DNA of 64,000 nt from Rhytidiadelphus loreus (GCA_947034895.1 OX344764.1:49953348-50017347); one strand, 5' to 3'. Positions 37,468-50,999 are shown, counted from the stretch's first letter. Numbers and translations are program-made. The notes: generated by a model from the letters alone, not told the origin.

Positions 37468-37564
37468 AATTGTAGAATGAAAGAGTAAATTGATTTGTTT
37501 AATTGTAGAATGAAAGAGTAAATTGATTTGTTTAATTGTAGAATGACATAGTAAATTGATTTGC
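37468..37564 (+). repeat. Tandem repeat, 33-bp period, three units
   Basis: AATTGTAGAATGAAAGAGTA then AATTGATTTGTTT repeats at 37468 and 37501, and with two changes at 37534. Confidence 0.92.
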
Positions 37565-37983
37565 ACTACAATATTTACCTATAGAGAATTTCACTCTTTA
37601 TACAAAAATTTATGATAATTTCAAATTTTCACAACAAATTTGAATTTTTTATGACTTGTACAATGAATAGGGGTTTTAAGGGGACTCATACTAATTAATC
37701 AACAATACACACTATATAAATATCTACCTTTGTTGTACATCAATAATTATTGAAGTGTCCTAGGGTTGTACATCATGTTTCATAACATCTACACTTTTCC
37801 ACAACAAGTCCCTTTAATTTTTTGGTCCCCTTAATACCACTATTTAGTGAAGCAAACATATGATAACATTTCTGAAAATAAACATAAAAAATTCATTCAT
37901 ATATAGTTGCAAAGGCAGAGCACAAAATCATGCACTTTGAAGTTTGAAACATGGTCATGACCCATCCTTCTACTCTTCTAGAG

Positions 37984-38214
37984 TTAACCCCTAAACGCCT
38001 CAATTCTTTTCTAAATTTTTGCACATTTTTGCTTATATCTTTCTACAAAATATCATTTACTGGAATTTCATGAATTTGATCATTAAGCAAGTTTTTTTTT
38101 TTTTTCTAAATTCAAGTATTACATTGGTTGAATGAGAAGTTAATTGGACTACAAAGTGCCTTAAAGTCCTCCATTCATCATCCAGAATATGGACGTTAAA
38201 GCACTTTAGGGTTA
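37984..38214. mobile_element. Possible small MITE with AACCCCTAAA-type ends (231 bp)
   Basis: The left end is TTAACCCCTAAACGCC and the reverse-complemented right end is TTAACCCTAAAGTGC. It is related to the AACCCCTAAA family by its ends only; the interior is different and short. Confidence 0.45.
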
Positions 38215-39173
38215 AATCTGCAAAAGGTTGAATTTCATCACATTATGAACCCCGCAAAAAGCTGTGAATGTTTGATTTTCGGAACCCCACAGTATAAATA
38301 CAATTTTTTATTTTTATTTTTTTTTAAATTAAATTTTAAAAATATTGAAATATTAAAAAAGTTGTCAGTCTAACGTAGCATCAAATCCGGGATTCAAAAA
38401 AAAAAATCCCTAATTGCACCGAAAGTACACAAGGGGGTGCAACTGGCAGTCTTTTGCACGGTTTTGCACGGTTTAGATTTCTTGTAAAATGTTAGAGACA
38501 GAAAATGTCTTTGAAATATTCATGTCTTTTTTTCATATTAGAAATGATCTACATCTTAGTTTCTTTGTGCAACTTTCTCAATGCTACATCTATTTCATTG
38601 AGTTAAGTTGAATTATCCACATCAAAGTTTTATTTATTTGGTTTATTTATTTATTTGGAATAGCGTATTAAAAAAACATTATATCTACAATATAATTAAT
38701 TTCAATACTTTGAAATTTTTCCTTAAAAATTTATTTTGACATTCAAAACTATTTTAAGCAAATCTAACAAATAAAAGTTCTAAAGTTTAATCTTTGCCTA
38801 CTTCGAAAACTTTTTGAAATTCCTTGAAATTGAGCATTTTATTAAAGTTTGTAGTGAGAATGTAAAATCCACTATCAAACTAAATTTATCCTTTCATATA
38901 ATTGATATATAATATTTTGATATTTTTTGCTAGTGAATAAGTGTATTTTCTATTGATGTTGTTTTTTTCCAAAATTTGATCATAAAATCTAATTATTGTG
39001 ATTGTTTAAAGTAGAATTTTGAAATGAAAATCTACCAACTATAGTCTATATTTGAATAATCTGATATTTTAATAATAAATGATGATTAGATTGAAAGATA
39101 TGATTTTGTAATTTAAGTTTAAAAAATGAATAGACCACAATGAATATTATATTATTTAGATTTGAACACATGG
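38215..39173. other. AT-rich sequence with a small hairpin
   Basis: GGGATT plus an A-run plus AATCCC (about 38391-38411) forms a short hairpin after an A/T core, somewhat like the CATTAGA elements, but no CATTAGA ends were found. Confidence 0.35.
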
Positions 39174-39181
39174 ATTAGACC

Positions 39182-39743
39182 TTGGGGGGGTCATTTAGAG
39201 TGTCCATTAGAAACCATGTGCAAACAAAATTTTGGACCCCTATATACTTTTTGAATTCTAAATAAAACAAAATTTAAAAAATATGAATAGATTTTCCTAC
39301 TTTGAAAGTTTATGTTTTGAATTATTGATATTTTTATTTGTTAATAATAATTAGTTACAAATTTTTGAAGTAAAAAGATACACTGTAGAACTGAAAAATA
39401 ACTTTCACATCCCTATATTATATAAGAAAAAATTGTCTAAAAAATGAACAAAAAATTCCTAAAAATAACTCATTATTGAAAGCTCATCTTGAGTTGAATA
39501 TTGACTCAATGGTCATCTAAATGTGTCCTCTATAATTATTTGAGTTGAAAAACATGCCATTTTAGTTCATTTTCAACCTCTTCTAGAAATCATTTCATAT
39601 TTTATTTGAGTTGGGAATTTTGGCAATAGAAAGATATAGTCATTATTAAACAATATTCAAAATTTTAGGTTGAAATTATAGTTTATTAGAAACCACTTGT
39701 TCACACGTGGTTTGTTATAGTAGAACTAAGTGCACCCCCGAGG
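39182..39743 (+). mobile_element. 562-bp element with 8-bp duplication (hAT-like), copy 1
   Basis: It starts TTGGGGGGGTCATTTAGAG and ends TAAGTGCACCCCCGAGG, giving short imperfect terminal inversions (GGGGGGT...ACTTAG). The flanks ATTAGACC and GTTAGACT share TTAGAC in register, a decayed 8-bp duplication. The full length aligns to 61945-62514 on the opposite strand. It has no coding capacity. The 8-bp duplication points to the hAT superfamily. Confidence 0.72.
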
Positions 39744-39751
39744 GTTAGACT

Positions 39752-40695
39752 TGCTCATAATACACACATTGAGCTTACCTCCAAACCTATAGTGATACCT
39801 TGAAAAATTGATGCACTAGTAAACTTATTCTTTGTGAAAGCAATTTAAAAAAAACACTTGTTGAAATGTTATTAACTTATGTCAACACATGGATACCATT
39901 ATTCATACAATGCAATACAAAAAAATCCTTTAATAAGGATATTTTGAGTAGTAGAAAACATTTCATTTTTGTTTTTTATATAGCCAATAGCCAATAATAA
40001 ATGTTTTAAAGAATCAAGCAATTGTAAGAAATATCTATATTATTTTCTTGGTGTGAATTGTCTCCAAGTATGTTTTTCATGCTCAACTTTAGGACTAATA
40101 GTCAAGTGTAGCTTAAATTCATAGGAAATGTGGATAAGAACATTTAAAACTTGAGAATATATTTTTTATTTTCAAAATATTGTAAAACATGATTCTAAGA
40201 AAAGTTGATTCTATGCAATATAGAAGTCTAGAAATTTAGTTTCCATTAGCATACATTCTCAAATATGGAAAAATAATAATTTCAGTGATTATATGGGGCA
40301 CAACCATCTTCATATAATTATCACAAATGATCAAGTTTAATCTTTTGTTTTTCATTGTTTTCTACAAATTAAATGTCTAGTGGACCTATTTTCTTGAGAT
40401 TTGCTCTTTTGAGTATTATTTTACTTAGAGAATTGTTTTTCACTTGATCTTTATGGTGCAAAATCTTTTTAAAGAGTTAAACCATTAGACATTTTTTGGT
40501 ATTCTTAAAAATGCTTTTCTAATTTTAAAAATACACAAAATAAAAATATGAACAAAATTCATTGTCAAAGTGTCTTCAATCAAATTGCTTAGTCAAATTC
40601 ACTCTTGAAATGACAAATACATGGTACTGCCAACCAACTTTTGGACAATCATTACGCAAAGAGTGGTGAGCTTAGTTGACATTATGCATTTTGTT
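39752..40695. other. AT-rich non-coding sequence
   Basis: Nothing recognisable. Confidence 0.4.
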
Positions 40696-40930
40696 AACTC
40701 CTAGAGGCTCATTGTCCCCTTTGAAGATAATTTGGAGTTTGGGTAGGTTCCTATGAGCTGAAATTTTACTTGAATTTTTTGAAACTTTTTGTGGATGTGT
40801 AGTTTTTTGAAGGTTTTGTGGATATATAATTTTTTTTTCAATTTGATGCTAGGTGAAGAAGTTATAGGCCTTTATAGGCAAATTTCAACTCAAGGGATAA
40901 GCTAGGTTGCCCAAATCTCTTTGATTGAAG
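40696..40930 (-). mobile_element. AACCCCTAAA-family fragment (right end, inverted)
   Basis: Starting AACTCCTAGAGGCTCATTGT, it follows the reverse complement of the right third of 19439-20377, including CCTATGAGCTGAAATTTT and GGTTGCCC. The rest of the copy does not continue past about 40930. It may belong with the inverted left end at 42340-42717, with other sequence inserted between. Confidence 0.6.
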
Positions 40931-41256
40931 CCAAGGCGACAAATGCATAGGTTACACTGGTCAAAAAGACATAGACCATTGACCCCCCTCCCAGCATGTC
41001 TAAGCCCCTAGGATTTCATTCATGGCAACAATTCTAGAATCTAAGAATTAAATCTACAAATGAATGAGAAATATCAATGTCATTTGACAAATTTGCCATT
41101 AAGAAAGTACTTATTGGTTATATGTAGAATTTGCTCCATTGGCATTTGGTGTGATGCCTAGGTGGAGAGGATATTTTTACAATGAAATCCATTGTTCATC
41201 ATGAATCCTCAAAGGATATGGGATAATTTGAAGATGAAAGCTTGACTACTTATTGT

Positions 41257-41630
41257 GGAATTGTATTTGAAGTAGAATTACAAACCTGATTTAGACATGG
41301 TAGAATAATTTTTTCAAGAACACTTTGAACTAAAAAAAGTTGAAAAAACAAAATAACTTTCATCTCTGAAATTAAGTTTGAATTTTTGAGTCTCCAATAA
41401 AAATTTATGAACAAAATTCAGAGAGGATGTTTGAAAATGTCAAAAAAATTCCCTTCCAACCCTTCTCTAAATTTGTCCATAACTTTTGATTGGAGGCTTG
41501 AAATTTCAAACAGATTTTTGGAGATGAAAGTTGTCTTGTTTTCCCAATTTCTCTTATTTCAAGTTTTTTTGGAAAAGTTTATTCCATTATGACTAAATGA
41601 AATCTGAAATTCTACTTCAAACACAATTCC
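41257..41630. repeat. Long foldback: about 170-bp inverted arms with a short loop
   Basis: The left arm (41257-41428: GGAATTGTATTTGAAGTAGAAT ... ACAAAATTCAGAGAGG) aligns to the reverse complement of the right arm (41458-41630: GGAATTGTGTTTGAAGTAGA ... ACAAATTTAGAGAAGG). Only about 30 bp lie between the arms. The arms are diverged but continuous, so a transcript would form a long imperfect hairpin. The small ORF at 41407 lies in it. Confidence 0.65.
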
Positions 41631-42339
41631 TAAGTTTGACTTAACTATGAGCGGTTGAGCTCCTACTCATTCTAATTTACATATCTCACATGGATTGTTC
41701 TACCTCCTACCACCTCATATGTATGTAAAGAGCTTTTGTGCTCACTTGGAAATTCAAAATTAGTTTAAAATGCTTTAGAAGCCATACAAGGTAGTACTTA
41801 GTGGATTTAAGTTTCTTATTGTTTATTCTTCAAGCAATGAAATTACATCACATTGGCATACTTCACTTGGCACCCCTTCTTGGTGTGGCCACTATGCAAA
41901 TGCCTTGAAGGAAGGTGGATGAAGGAGGTCAAGCTTAGAGTTTCCAATGGAGGGGATAGTCCGAGAAAAAACTAGGAAACCATTTCCCAAGGTTGCCTTT
42001 GCCTATATATTATTCATATAGTTCTTCTAAATTTGATAGGAAGTAAAGGGTTTGTTTTTTTCCAAATTTTTTTTGGAACTTGTAAAGCATCAGTATATCA
42101 TTCAATCCACTGTTTGGATTTCTAAGTTTCAAAATTATGTAGTGGTAAATGTGCTTGAAAAGTTATATTGTGCATTGTCAACTCTTGGACATTGTAACAT
42201 TGCAAGATTTTTTTGGATGTGCTCCACGTCTTTTTTTGGCTTTATATTTTTTGTAGGCATGGCTAATATCATTTCAAGTATGCTAGATTTTTAAATTCAA
42301 AATCTGTAATGCAAAAGTTTTCCACAATCAATGGTCAAA

Positions 42340-42717
42340 GATGTCTGAAATTATTCGATTCAGTGGAAAAAAACACACTTTCCCTTCAAATACTAATACA
42401 CTACAAGAAAATGAGGGCATATACAACTTGTCCATTATGACTGCACCAACAAAAATGACTGCAAAATGACATTTTGCAGTCGTTTTTGTTGGTGAAATCA
42501 TAATGGACAAGTTGTATATGCCCTTATTTTCATGTAGTGATATCTTTCAATCTGTATAGTCAAATGTCATGAAATTTTTATCACTTCTTCTTCTACTGTA
42601 TAAGATCCTATGGTTAAGTTTTTACAAAATATTTTGTTGAAAATTTTGATGAATGCAGCAGTAGAAACAATTTTGAATGTTTTTTCACAAAAAAATGATC
42701 TTGGGCCTTCGGGGATT
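42340..42717 (-). mobile_element. AACCCCTAAA-family fragment (left end, inverted), split by a CACTA MITE
   Basis: The sequence ATATCTTTCAATCTG to GATCCTATGGTTAAG to GGGCCTTCGGGGATTAA matches the reverse complement of the left third of 19439-20377. The part left of 42399 (CAGTGGAAAAAAAC, CTTCAAATACTAATA) continues the same match. The CACTA MITE at 42399-42539 sits between the two. Confidence 0.65.
42399..42539. mobile_element. CACTA-type MITE with ATA target duplication, near-perfect hairpin
   Basis: The 141-bp element starts CACTACAAGAAAATGAGGGC and ends with the near-exact reverse complement (GCCCTTATTTTCATGTAGTG). It is flanked by ATA (42396-42398, 42540-42542). Nearly the whole length folds back. 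It interrupts a minus-strand copy of the AACCCCTAAA element: the flanks ATACTAATA and ATATCTTTCAATC join up in other copies of that family. It must therefore be younger than its host. Confidence 0.9.
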
Positions 42718-44196
42718 AATAGTAGAAGATTTAAAAATAACTTTAAAATATTTAGTGTAGCACAATGAAAAATGAAATAAAGCTTGAATATATTTCAAAC
42801 ATATATCAACCATTGAATAAATTTAAACCCGTCAATTGATTTATCTTAAAGATTTTGATTTTGAAATCTCCCATTTTAATATTATTTTGATTCTTTTCTA
42901 TTTAAAGTTTGATTGTAAACATACTCCACACCTAATTTATATTTAAAAATTTGTTAATGTTTTTCACGTAAAGCATTTTGAAAAAAGATTATAAATTTTT
43001 TGCCTTTGTTTCAGAAAAGTTGCCATCAAAAAGATTTGTAAAGTAGAAAAAAAATCAAATACAGAAGATTTGATTTAGAAAAAAGAGCAAAAAAAAATCT
43101 AATTTTTTAGAGGTTGATTATTTTCACATATTTTATTTTATGAAGATTTAATAGTTCAAAAGTCTATAAATAACCTACACATTGGAATGGTGCAATGTCT
43201 TTAAAGAATCTTAAGTATTTATATGAGTATAATAACCATTTCATGAATTTTTTGGTGATGATAGCACAAGTTTGACATTTCCAGGCTACCTACAATTAAT
43301 TATATGCCAAAGTAATATTCTATATATGTTTACAATTTTTTGAAAATCTCAAAATTGCATGTTTGGTGCAATATAGTTTGCAAGACACAAAGTTGGTTCA
43401 ACTTATAGTGGGCATTCAAATTTGAATATGGTTTTATAGTTTATGATCTTACAAACTTTAATATGGAATCATTCCAAACTAAATCTCAATTCAACTGCAC
43501 ATTATACATTGGAATATCTTGTAGTTAGAAGGTAATGCACATCTAACAACATCATGGACAATCATGTTGTTCATCAAAAAATTAGAGTTTAAAAAAATTC
43601 TATTTGAAGACATATAAGGGACATTGTGGAATAATACGATTCTTTGGAAGGCCATTAATTATACCACATTTGCAACCAATTAATACAATAGGCAAATACT
43701 AGCATAGATGTTTGGATATTAGTTGATATTTATATTGCACCTTCATCACAACAATTTAATGCTTTAAGCCCATCAATGTAGCATTACTCCAACTTTCCTT
43801 TAAGTTGTTTTCTAAGCTATTTCTCAATCAATTTGTTGCTAAAAAATGCAATTGGTACTAGTTGTCTTGTTGGCATTGTATATGCCAACAATGACATGAT
43901 TAAATTACGAGAAAAACATGCTTGCTTTATTTAGGAGCCTTTATTTGGCAATTTGAAGCCAAAATTTTTCTATATATGTTATTCCTTAAAAAAAATTATC
44001 TTATTTTGGGTCTACCACTTCTTTTGGGATATTAAATTTATTAGCTACTATATGGTATATCTCATGTTGCTTTGTCAATTCTTTAGTGTAAGTAGTAGTA
44101 GTAGTTGTAGGTCATATATAAAAATGCTCTTCTTGAGTGAATTAAATGAATATAATGGCCACCTCATGATAATGTTTGGCTAGCTGATACAACCAC
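42718..44196. other. AT-rich non-coding sequence
   Basis: No element ends found. The frame at 43953-44183 is hydrophobic low-complexity sequence with an AGT run and is not considered a gene. Confidence 0.4.
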
Positions 44197-44690
44197 TTTT
44201 GAGTGCATTGTGTGACACTTTGGTTACAATGCACTCAAAATTTTAATTAATTAATTAAAAATTTTAAACTCCCCCCTACCCCAGGGTTTAAAAAAAATAT
44301 TAATTAACATTAATTTCTTAATTCTTCATCCCCCCTCCCCCTACTTGTAATTTTTTGAACGAGGTTAATATGACAAACAATATGGGACAATGAAAATCTT
44401 GTATTCCATATTTGTATATCACATCCGTATCTGCTTCATATTGTATCATATTCTAATATCAAATATTTGTATCCATATTTTGCGGGTACCATATATGTAA
44501 CCATATTTTGATTTCATATCCGTATTCGTATTTGGATGGATGGCTTAGATTAAATCTCAAAGATCAACGGCTTGAGAAATTTTGAGAAATCAACAACATT
44601 TTGGAGGGAGAAGCATTTAAAAAAATAAATCAACAGCCTTTTAATTTTTTGGGAGAGGGGGGGGAGCTAATACAAACAAGGGTGGGCAAC
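44197..44690. repeat. Repeat related to 0.8-1.7 kb, with 15-bp perfect hairpin at its left edge
   Basis: Perfect arms lie at 44197-44211 and 44226-44240. Beyond them come AATTAATTAATT palindromes, C-runs, and then a stretch of variants of CATATCCGTATTCGTATT. This order is shared with 1290-1740 and, in part, with 20890-21060. Confidence 0.5.
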
Positions 44691-47600
44691 TTCTTTTCAC
44701 TGGATTATAGCCACCTCATACTATGTCCCAAATTCTATAGAATTCTCAATATCTGATTGGTGCAAAGCTAGAAATTGGGACTTACAGATTCACATTACAT
44801 CCTAGGTCTAAAGCCCACCATAATCCATGGCAACACTTTTTGAGAGTTTTGGAGTCAAAGAAGTAGGGACTTAAAGCCAAATTGGGTCTAACAAAACTAG
44901 AAGCCTAACTTGATTTCTAAGTCCCAACAACTTTTTTGGATATAAAATGAGGAAAATAAACACCATGTAAAGCATTTTAGAGGGGTGAAAATTTTCTCCA
45001 CATTTATCCAATGCAAATTTGATGATAAAAGTGCTAAAAAATGGATTTTAGACTTTTAGACTTTTGGATTCATTTTTGGACATTTAATTTCTATATAATA
45101 TTATACATAAGACAAGTTGGAACTTAGAATTGGGACTTTGGTCTTTCACACTATGAAGTCCCAATTCCCACATTTGATATTTTTTATTCACCTTCTGCAA
45201 CCTAAGAAAATTGGGACTTGACCTTAAACTAGAATTTGAAACTTGATCAATGGGATGTAGTATGAAGCATTTGCAAGTCAAATCCTAAATTTCACACTTA
45301 AACAATCCATTGGAACCATGCATATATAAATCATATAAAATCACATAAAAGTCACAAACTCTTAATTTACACCAACTTCAAAAATTAATTTGGAATTCTT
45401 TTTATTTTTCTTAACACAAAATCCTCACTATTTTCTGAAAAATAATTTAAAAATCATACAGATTGTACACTATATTATAAAGTGTACATAAATACGTCTT
45501 AATGTAGTCCAATATAATAATATCAAAATTCATGTTATGTAACAAAAAATGTATTTTAGAATTGTGGCAAAATGAGCAAGAGTTAAATAAGTGCACCTAA
45601 ATTTTACAAAATAAGCAATTCAACAGAGTTCCATTATCATATTGAAAAGGTTATTGTGGGGATCTTGTTGGTAGTCAAAAGGGGATTTTAAATTTTCTTA
45701 GAATGCAGTTTTGGACACCATATGAATATTAAACTATGAATTTTCAAAGTGCTGAAAATAGGCATTTCTATAACCAACCCTAAACTCTCATCAATAGTGG
45801 GGGAGTACATTTTAGGCAAGAATTTATAGATGACAGTTTTAGGAAAGTGTTGATTTTTAGTTGTAGTTACCTTAAAAAAGAATTTCAAGATCCGTTGCAG
45901 CCATACAAAGCCTTCAGGGTGGAAATTTAGACCTCTGTCAACAAGTCTCATGCTTGCAAATGAGAGGCACTTCGCAACTGTATTTGAGTAAAAAATTCTT
46001 GCACTATTTCTTGCAATTGCGAAGTTTGGAAAGAAACGATTGAAATCAAGCTTCCAAAACTTGGTTTTCATCAGCTAGCAGTTGATTCTTACAGACTGTT
46101 CTTAACGTCAATTTTGTTCTACTGGCGTGATTCAGAGTGCGCAAATAGTGACATTTCAAAAACAAAAAGCTCTAAAAACCTGAAAACATTTTGGAAAAGA
46201 GCCAATTTTGTGAAATTTGAGAAAGTTCCGGACTTCGGCAGTTTTCAAGGTGGGCACCTAAAATGTCAATCTGTAGTTTGGAGAGCTTGGAGGGTTTTGT
46301 GCAACTGAATGTCACAATTTTGGCGCTCTGAATCGCTCCAATTTAACTGATGCTGAATGTAAGAAAACTGACGATTCTTTTGTGAGTTTGATGTCACAAT
46401 TTGGGGATGGAAAATGAATACATTTGTATTGTACTTACAAGATAAATAGACGCTCAGCTCAAGCACATTTCTTCATAAATCCTAACATTGTTTTTGATGG
46501 AATAGAGGCTTGAATTTCTAAGCAGAACTTACAAGTACACAATTGCGAATCAGTGGCCCTTACTACTGAGTGTTGGTGCTGCAATAGACCTTCAATCTGC
46601 CCTGCTGTTTATTTTTGTATCACAATCACTGCGATTCTACAGGAGGCATGTGTAATAATATTAGAACTTGAAATACGGTTTCTGTTTCCAGAAAATCTAA
46701 TGGTTTCTTCGATTATTGGGGTTGCCCACAATTAAAATTAATATTCTGCCAAGAATCAAGTTCAAGGAATGGAAGGCAGTTTTGTGGACCATTTGAAACA
46801 GAAATGTGCTGTGAAAAGGTAACCTTGCAACCATGAAAATCACCCAAACAATCATGATAATCAGTAGACAAGCACGAAACTTTGTGAACAATGTGAATGG
46901 CAACAAAATCAAGGCTTCTGTTCACAAGAGAGGTGAATGATCTTGACGAGACATTCATACTTCACACGCTTGAGTTTTGGATCACCATTATTAGTGGTGC
47001 AATGTCGGTAACATGGCATTAAAGAAGAGAAACGCTCGTCAATTTTACGAGACTGTGAAACCCTACATGTATTTAGGGGTTTAGGGTTCAGATGCTATTT
47101 GATAAAATGGCTGAATTTCACAAGACTAGATAGCACTTTCCATACGCCTGTCCACGGTCTCAGATCTTTACTCATCCTAGATTTCAGAGCTCTGGGCACT
47201 TTGAATTTCACCATTTTGGTGCTCTAAAATTTTTCATTTTAAACAAATATGACCGTCTCCCGTTTATGGCCAGTCACTCTTCCATTCTGGCCAATTTTGG
47301 ACTCCAGGCAGATTCTAGAGCAGCAATTTTATACACGCACAATCAGTGTCCACGTTATACACATCCTCTCTGAATTTCCGATGATCAAACTTGAATTTCG
47401 CAATTTCATAAAAGAAAATTGCAGTTCCAAACTGCTGGACTCGGATTGACATGAAGGTCACGCTTCCACTTCACAGTGAATTTGCTCATGCTTCCGTACA
47501 CACAGGTCTACATTCAAGGCGAAGAAATAATGTAGGCGCTTGTAATAGGAAGAAATTGAATTGCTTCTGCTTCTGCTCACGACCGTGTACATGACCTTTG

Positions 47601-49949
47601 AATTCTCGATCATCATGGCCATTTTGAAGTCTATTATTTGTGCATCAGAAGGATGAGATTTTTATAAACGTTTATGTTACACTTTCTGTTGCGGCTAGTT
47701 CCCAGCAGATTGACACGTGAATTTTTGTGCAGTGCTTTCTACTCACTCCTTCAAGTCGATTGACAAGATTCCACCAACTGGGTATGACAAAAGTACTACT
47801 CAACTTATGTCTGTAAAACAGAAACACCTGTACATACTCATTCTGGTTCAGTATTTTTGCTATAACTTTTGCATTATAATGCCAAGCTTTGTAGGTACAC
47901 ATGATTAATTTACATCTTAAGCAGCTTTTTTTTTTTGTATTTTTCAAAAACGTTTTATTATTGATAAAACAACCCCGGTTGGATGACACACTTACCAATT
48001 TGTGGATTTTTTAAATTTCAATTTCTAACTCAAGTAAGCAAATCGAGGACTTGAAAATTGGGATTTAAGGACATCCTCGAATTATACAGATTGTCAAAGA
48101 GATTTTTACAAATACCAAAATATCAAAATCTCTATGTTTGTGCACAATTTGTGCACAAATTGCTCTTCCTCTGTTACTCTGTATGAGTGTAAAGATTATA
48201 ATTTTTTTTCATTTGACTTAGATGTGATTACCTGACCAAAATCCCCTTTTAAGTTAAAAATAACTACCAATTTTCATTCGTTTTTTCAATTTGTTTTTTC
48301 CTATTTTCTAAATATACAATAAACAGTTTGACGACTTCAGTTGATGTCAAGAGTGGATTTTCAGTATTCACACATTCACTTTGCTAACACCGCCCTATTT
48401 AACACGTAGTGCAAACATTAACCTTGAAACGACAAGTTGGTCACCCTGAAAATCATCTGTTTTGGTTTGGTACCGTGTGAATCATTTGCTTATTAAAAAA
48501 AAAAAGAGCACTCATAGAAGGATAGAAGGATAGAGCACTCATAGAAGGATTCTCTGTCGCACACTTATTAGTGTCTGCAGCGAGGACGTCACAGAGCTAA
48601 TCACTCCCATGGATTTCAATTTTTAAACATGATTGGATATGTTGTTCCAACCTGCCAATGATCGATCGATGCTTTCAGCTAGTTTGATCGCGGCGTTTCA
48701 ACAGGAGGTGCAGTTTGCACTCTTCCGTACATTTTTCTGCGCACTCAGTAGACTGAATACGTCTAGAAAACATATATCTATCTATCTATCTATTTTTTTT
48801 TTCTAGACTCCCGATCACTTGCTGTACATACGGGAAATCATTCAGGTGTTTACTGATGGTCGGAGCTAGCTACCTAGCTAACACCCAAATCTCTTTCGAA
48901 AGCTCCAGCCTAGCTAGCTGCACTTCCAAAATTTGTGCTGATTGATCAAGGTCTCGATATATATATATATATATCCCAATCCTCTCTGAAATTGGTTTTG
49001 TGCCGGTGCGCCACGTCTCATGTGTTAGCAGATTGCCTATGATCATTTGATTTTACTCCCATGGCAGTCGTGCATGCAGGTTTCCCAGCTTCGAACTCCA
49101 GAAGTTTTGAGTGATGTTCCGGAGACACAGTACTGTAATAAGTTCAATCGAGAAGCAACATGGGTACTAGCGACTGACACTGATTTGTCGTACGTAATAG
49201 TATGTGTAGGACACAAATTTACCGAAGTGTGCAACATTGTAAATTCGTGCAAGTTGAAATACTACTGTATAGTTTTGTTCCAATTACACTGACAGAAATA
49301 ATTTTTTTGTGGTGGAATCTAATTTTTTAGGTGACGCTAATTTCCTTCACTCATTAATTAGTTGATAGGGCAAATCAGTGTAGCAAGATTAGCTACTTAC
49401 TGATTAGCTACAAATTAGAGAATTGCATAAGAATGTGGAGCCCGGTGAGGAATTCATTCCGTTCTCCAGGGTTTATGAAACGAAACATTGATAGTGTAGT
49501 CAGTAAAATCCACATCTATGAATCACACCATCTTCTGATTCTTCTCTAATTAGTGATTAATACTCCGTAGTACTCCGTAATTATTATATAGCTGAATAGT
49601 AAAATAAAAAATGTATGTATTTTGTATTAAAATATGCTGATTTTTCCCTCTTTCAACCTGCCTACTTCTGGTTTTGTACACAAAATGTAAGCTTACATAA
49701 CAAACAGCTACGCCACTAGAGAGACGGACTGACTCTGTCCCTCGTTCACTTTTCATTTTATGGTCCTGCACAACCTTCCTGAAACCGCCACTTTTTTGTT
49801 GCTATTATTAGACTGGTCAAATTTTCATGTTTTTATTGCGGGCAAGTCAAAGTAGAGGTTCCAACGCACCAAAGAATGAAACATTTGGTTACTGTATGCA
49901 AAATTTATGAAGGGTCAAAGGTTTTTTTGGTAGATGTTCTAAAATCGTT
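44691..49949. other. Long stretch with no supportable gene
   Basis: AT-rich to about 46.0 kb, then moderate composition (46.1-47.7 kb) with recurring GAGCTCTGGGCACTTTGAAT-like and TTTTGGYGCTCT segments. Next comes a GC-richer patch (48.5-49.3 kb) with a (TATC)n run at about 48775-48792 and a TA run near 48958. GCACTCATAGAAGGAT repeats near 48510-48550. The 127-codon minus frame at 45688-46071 is the longest outside the oxidase, but it has no known domain. Confidence 0.35.
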
Positions 49950-49953
49950 TCTT

Positions 49954-50679
49954 GGGTGATTGCAAGAAAGATCGATCCTATTTTGCGTCACATTCAGAGT
50001 GATAGAGGTTTTTTTTATCCCTTAAACTTTTGACAGGAGAACCCACTGAACTTGAAATTTTTATTGGAGATGGTTGGTTTGACTCTAATCATATCCCTTA
50101 TTTTTTGGATATCTTAAAAAATCATTTTATATTTAAAAGTCGATTTTGCTAATTTGTCACACTTTGAGGTTTAGGGTTTTTTAGTATTGGGGAGTACCCA
50201 AAAATAATGATCTAGAGCTGAAATTTTTGTGGTCTATTCCCATAGTAGGGGGACATGTACTTACCAAAAGAAATCTAAAAACACATTATTTTATGGCTTC
50301 TACATTCATACAAATAGGCTCCCTTGCGTGCACACTTCTAAACATTGAAGATGGTTTCTACTTCTATTTTTTTCATGAAATGTGATCACTATCAAGTCTT
50401 TAAATATGGTCAATTTTTATTTTTTTTTGTTCATGATTTTCTAATCATTATTCATTTATACCTATTTGTATCTATTTTTTTGTGACAAATTGTTTTTTTT
50501 TCCAAATACTACTTATTCAATACTTGCAAGTAGTCAAAAGTACTTTTAGCCGTCGATTTTTCAAATCAACAGTTGAGATTGTTTTGTTTCATAGTACTCA
50601 GTACTCATAGTATTGAGCGCAAAAATTGCAGTTTTGGCAAAACGCTACCAAAATTGTTTGGACTTTCTTGCAACCATCC
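49954..50679. mobile_element. Non-autonomous TIR transposon, 4-bp-TSD family, copy 2
   Basis: The element is 726 bp, starting GGGTGATTGCAAGAAAGATC; the reverse complement of the right end starts GGATGGTTGCAAGAAAGTCC. It is flanked by TCTT on both sides (49950-49953 and 50680-50683). It has the same interior landmarks as the other copies, including the subterminal run of AGTACT-like motifs and GCCGTCGATTTTTCAAATC. Confidence 0.85.
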
Positions 50680-50999
50680 TCTTTCACATTTGTACATATT
50701 TCTTTTGGAGATGTGCATAGAATAATGATGGCAATTTTTGGCAAAGTGCAAATTTGGATGTACCTACCTTAAATGTAGTTTTTTGGTCATTGAAAAAGCC
50801 TCTCTCTCCTCCTTGTTTGTGTTCAAATCAATAAATTATTGTGAATACCCAACTAACTCCCCGATATTCATAAACCCATGCCCCCAAATAAGATAGTTAA
50901 CTCTTAAAGCAACCTTTTAAGAGTTAATTGCATTTGGGAAAAATTAAAACTTTTTAAAATAATTTTCAATAAATTTTTATAGGAAGAAAAATGGAATTG

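Noticed and set aside
45688..46071. 127-codon minus-strand frame, the longest outside the oxidase gene
   Set aside because: It has no recognisable domain, no supporting splice or composition signal, and lies in AT-rich sequence where a single frame of this length in 64 kb is plausible by chance.
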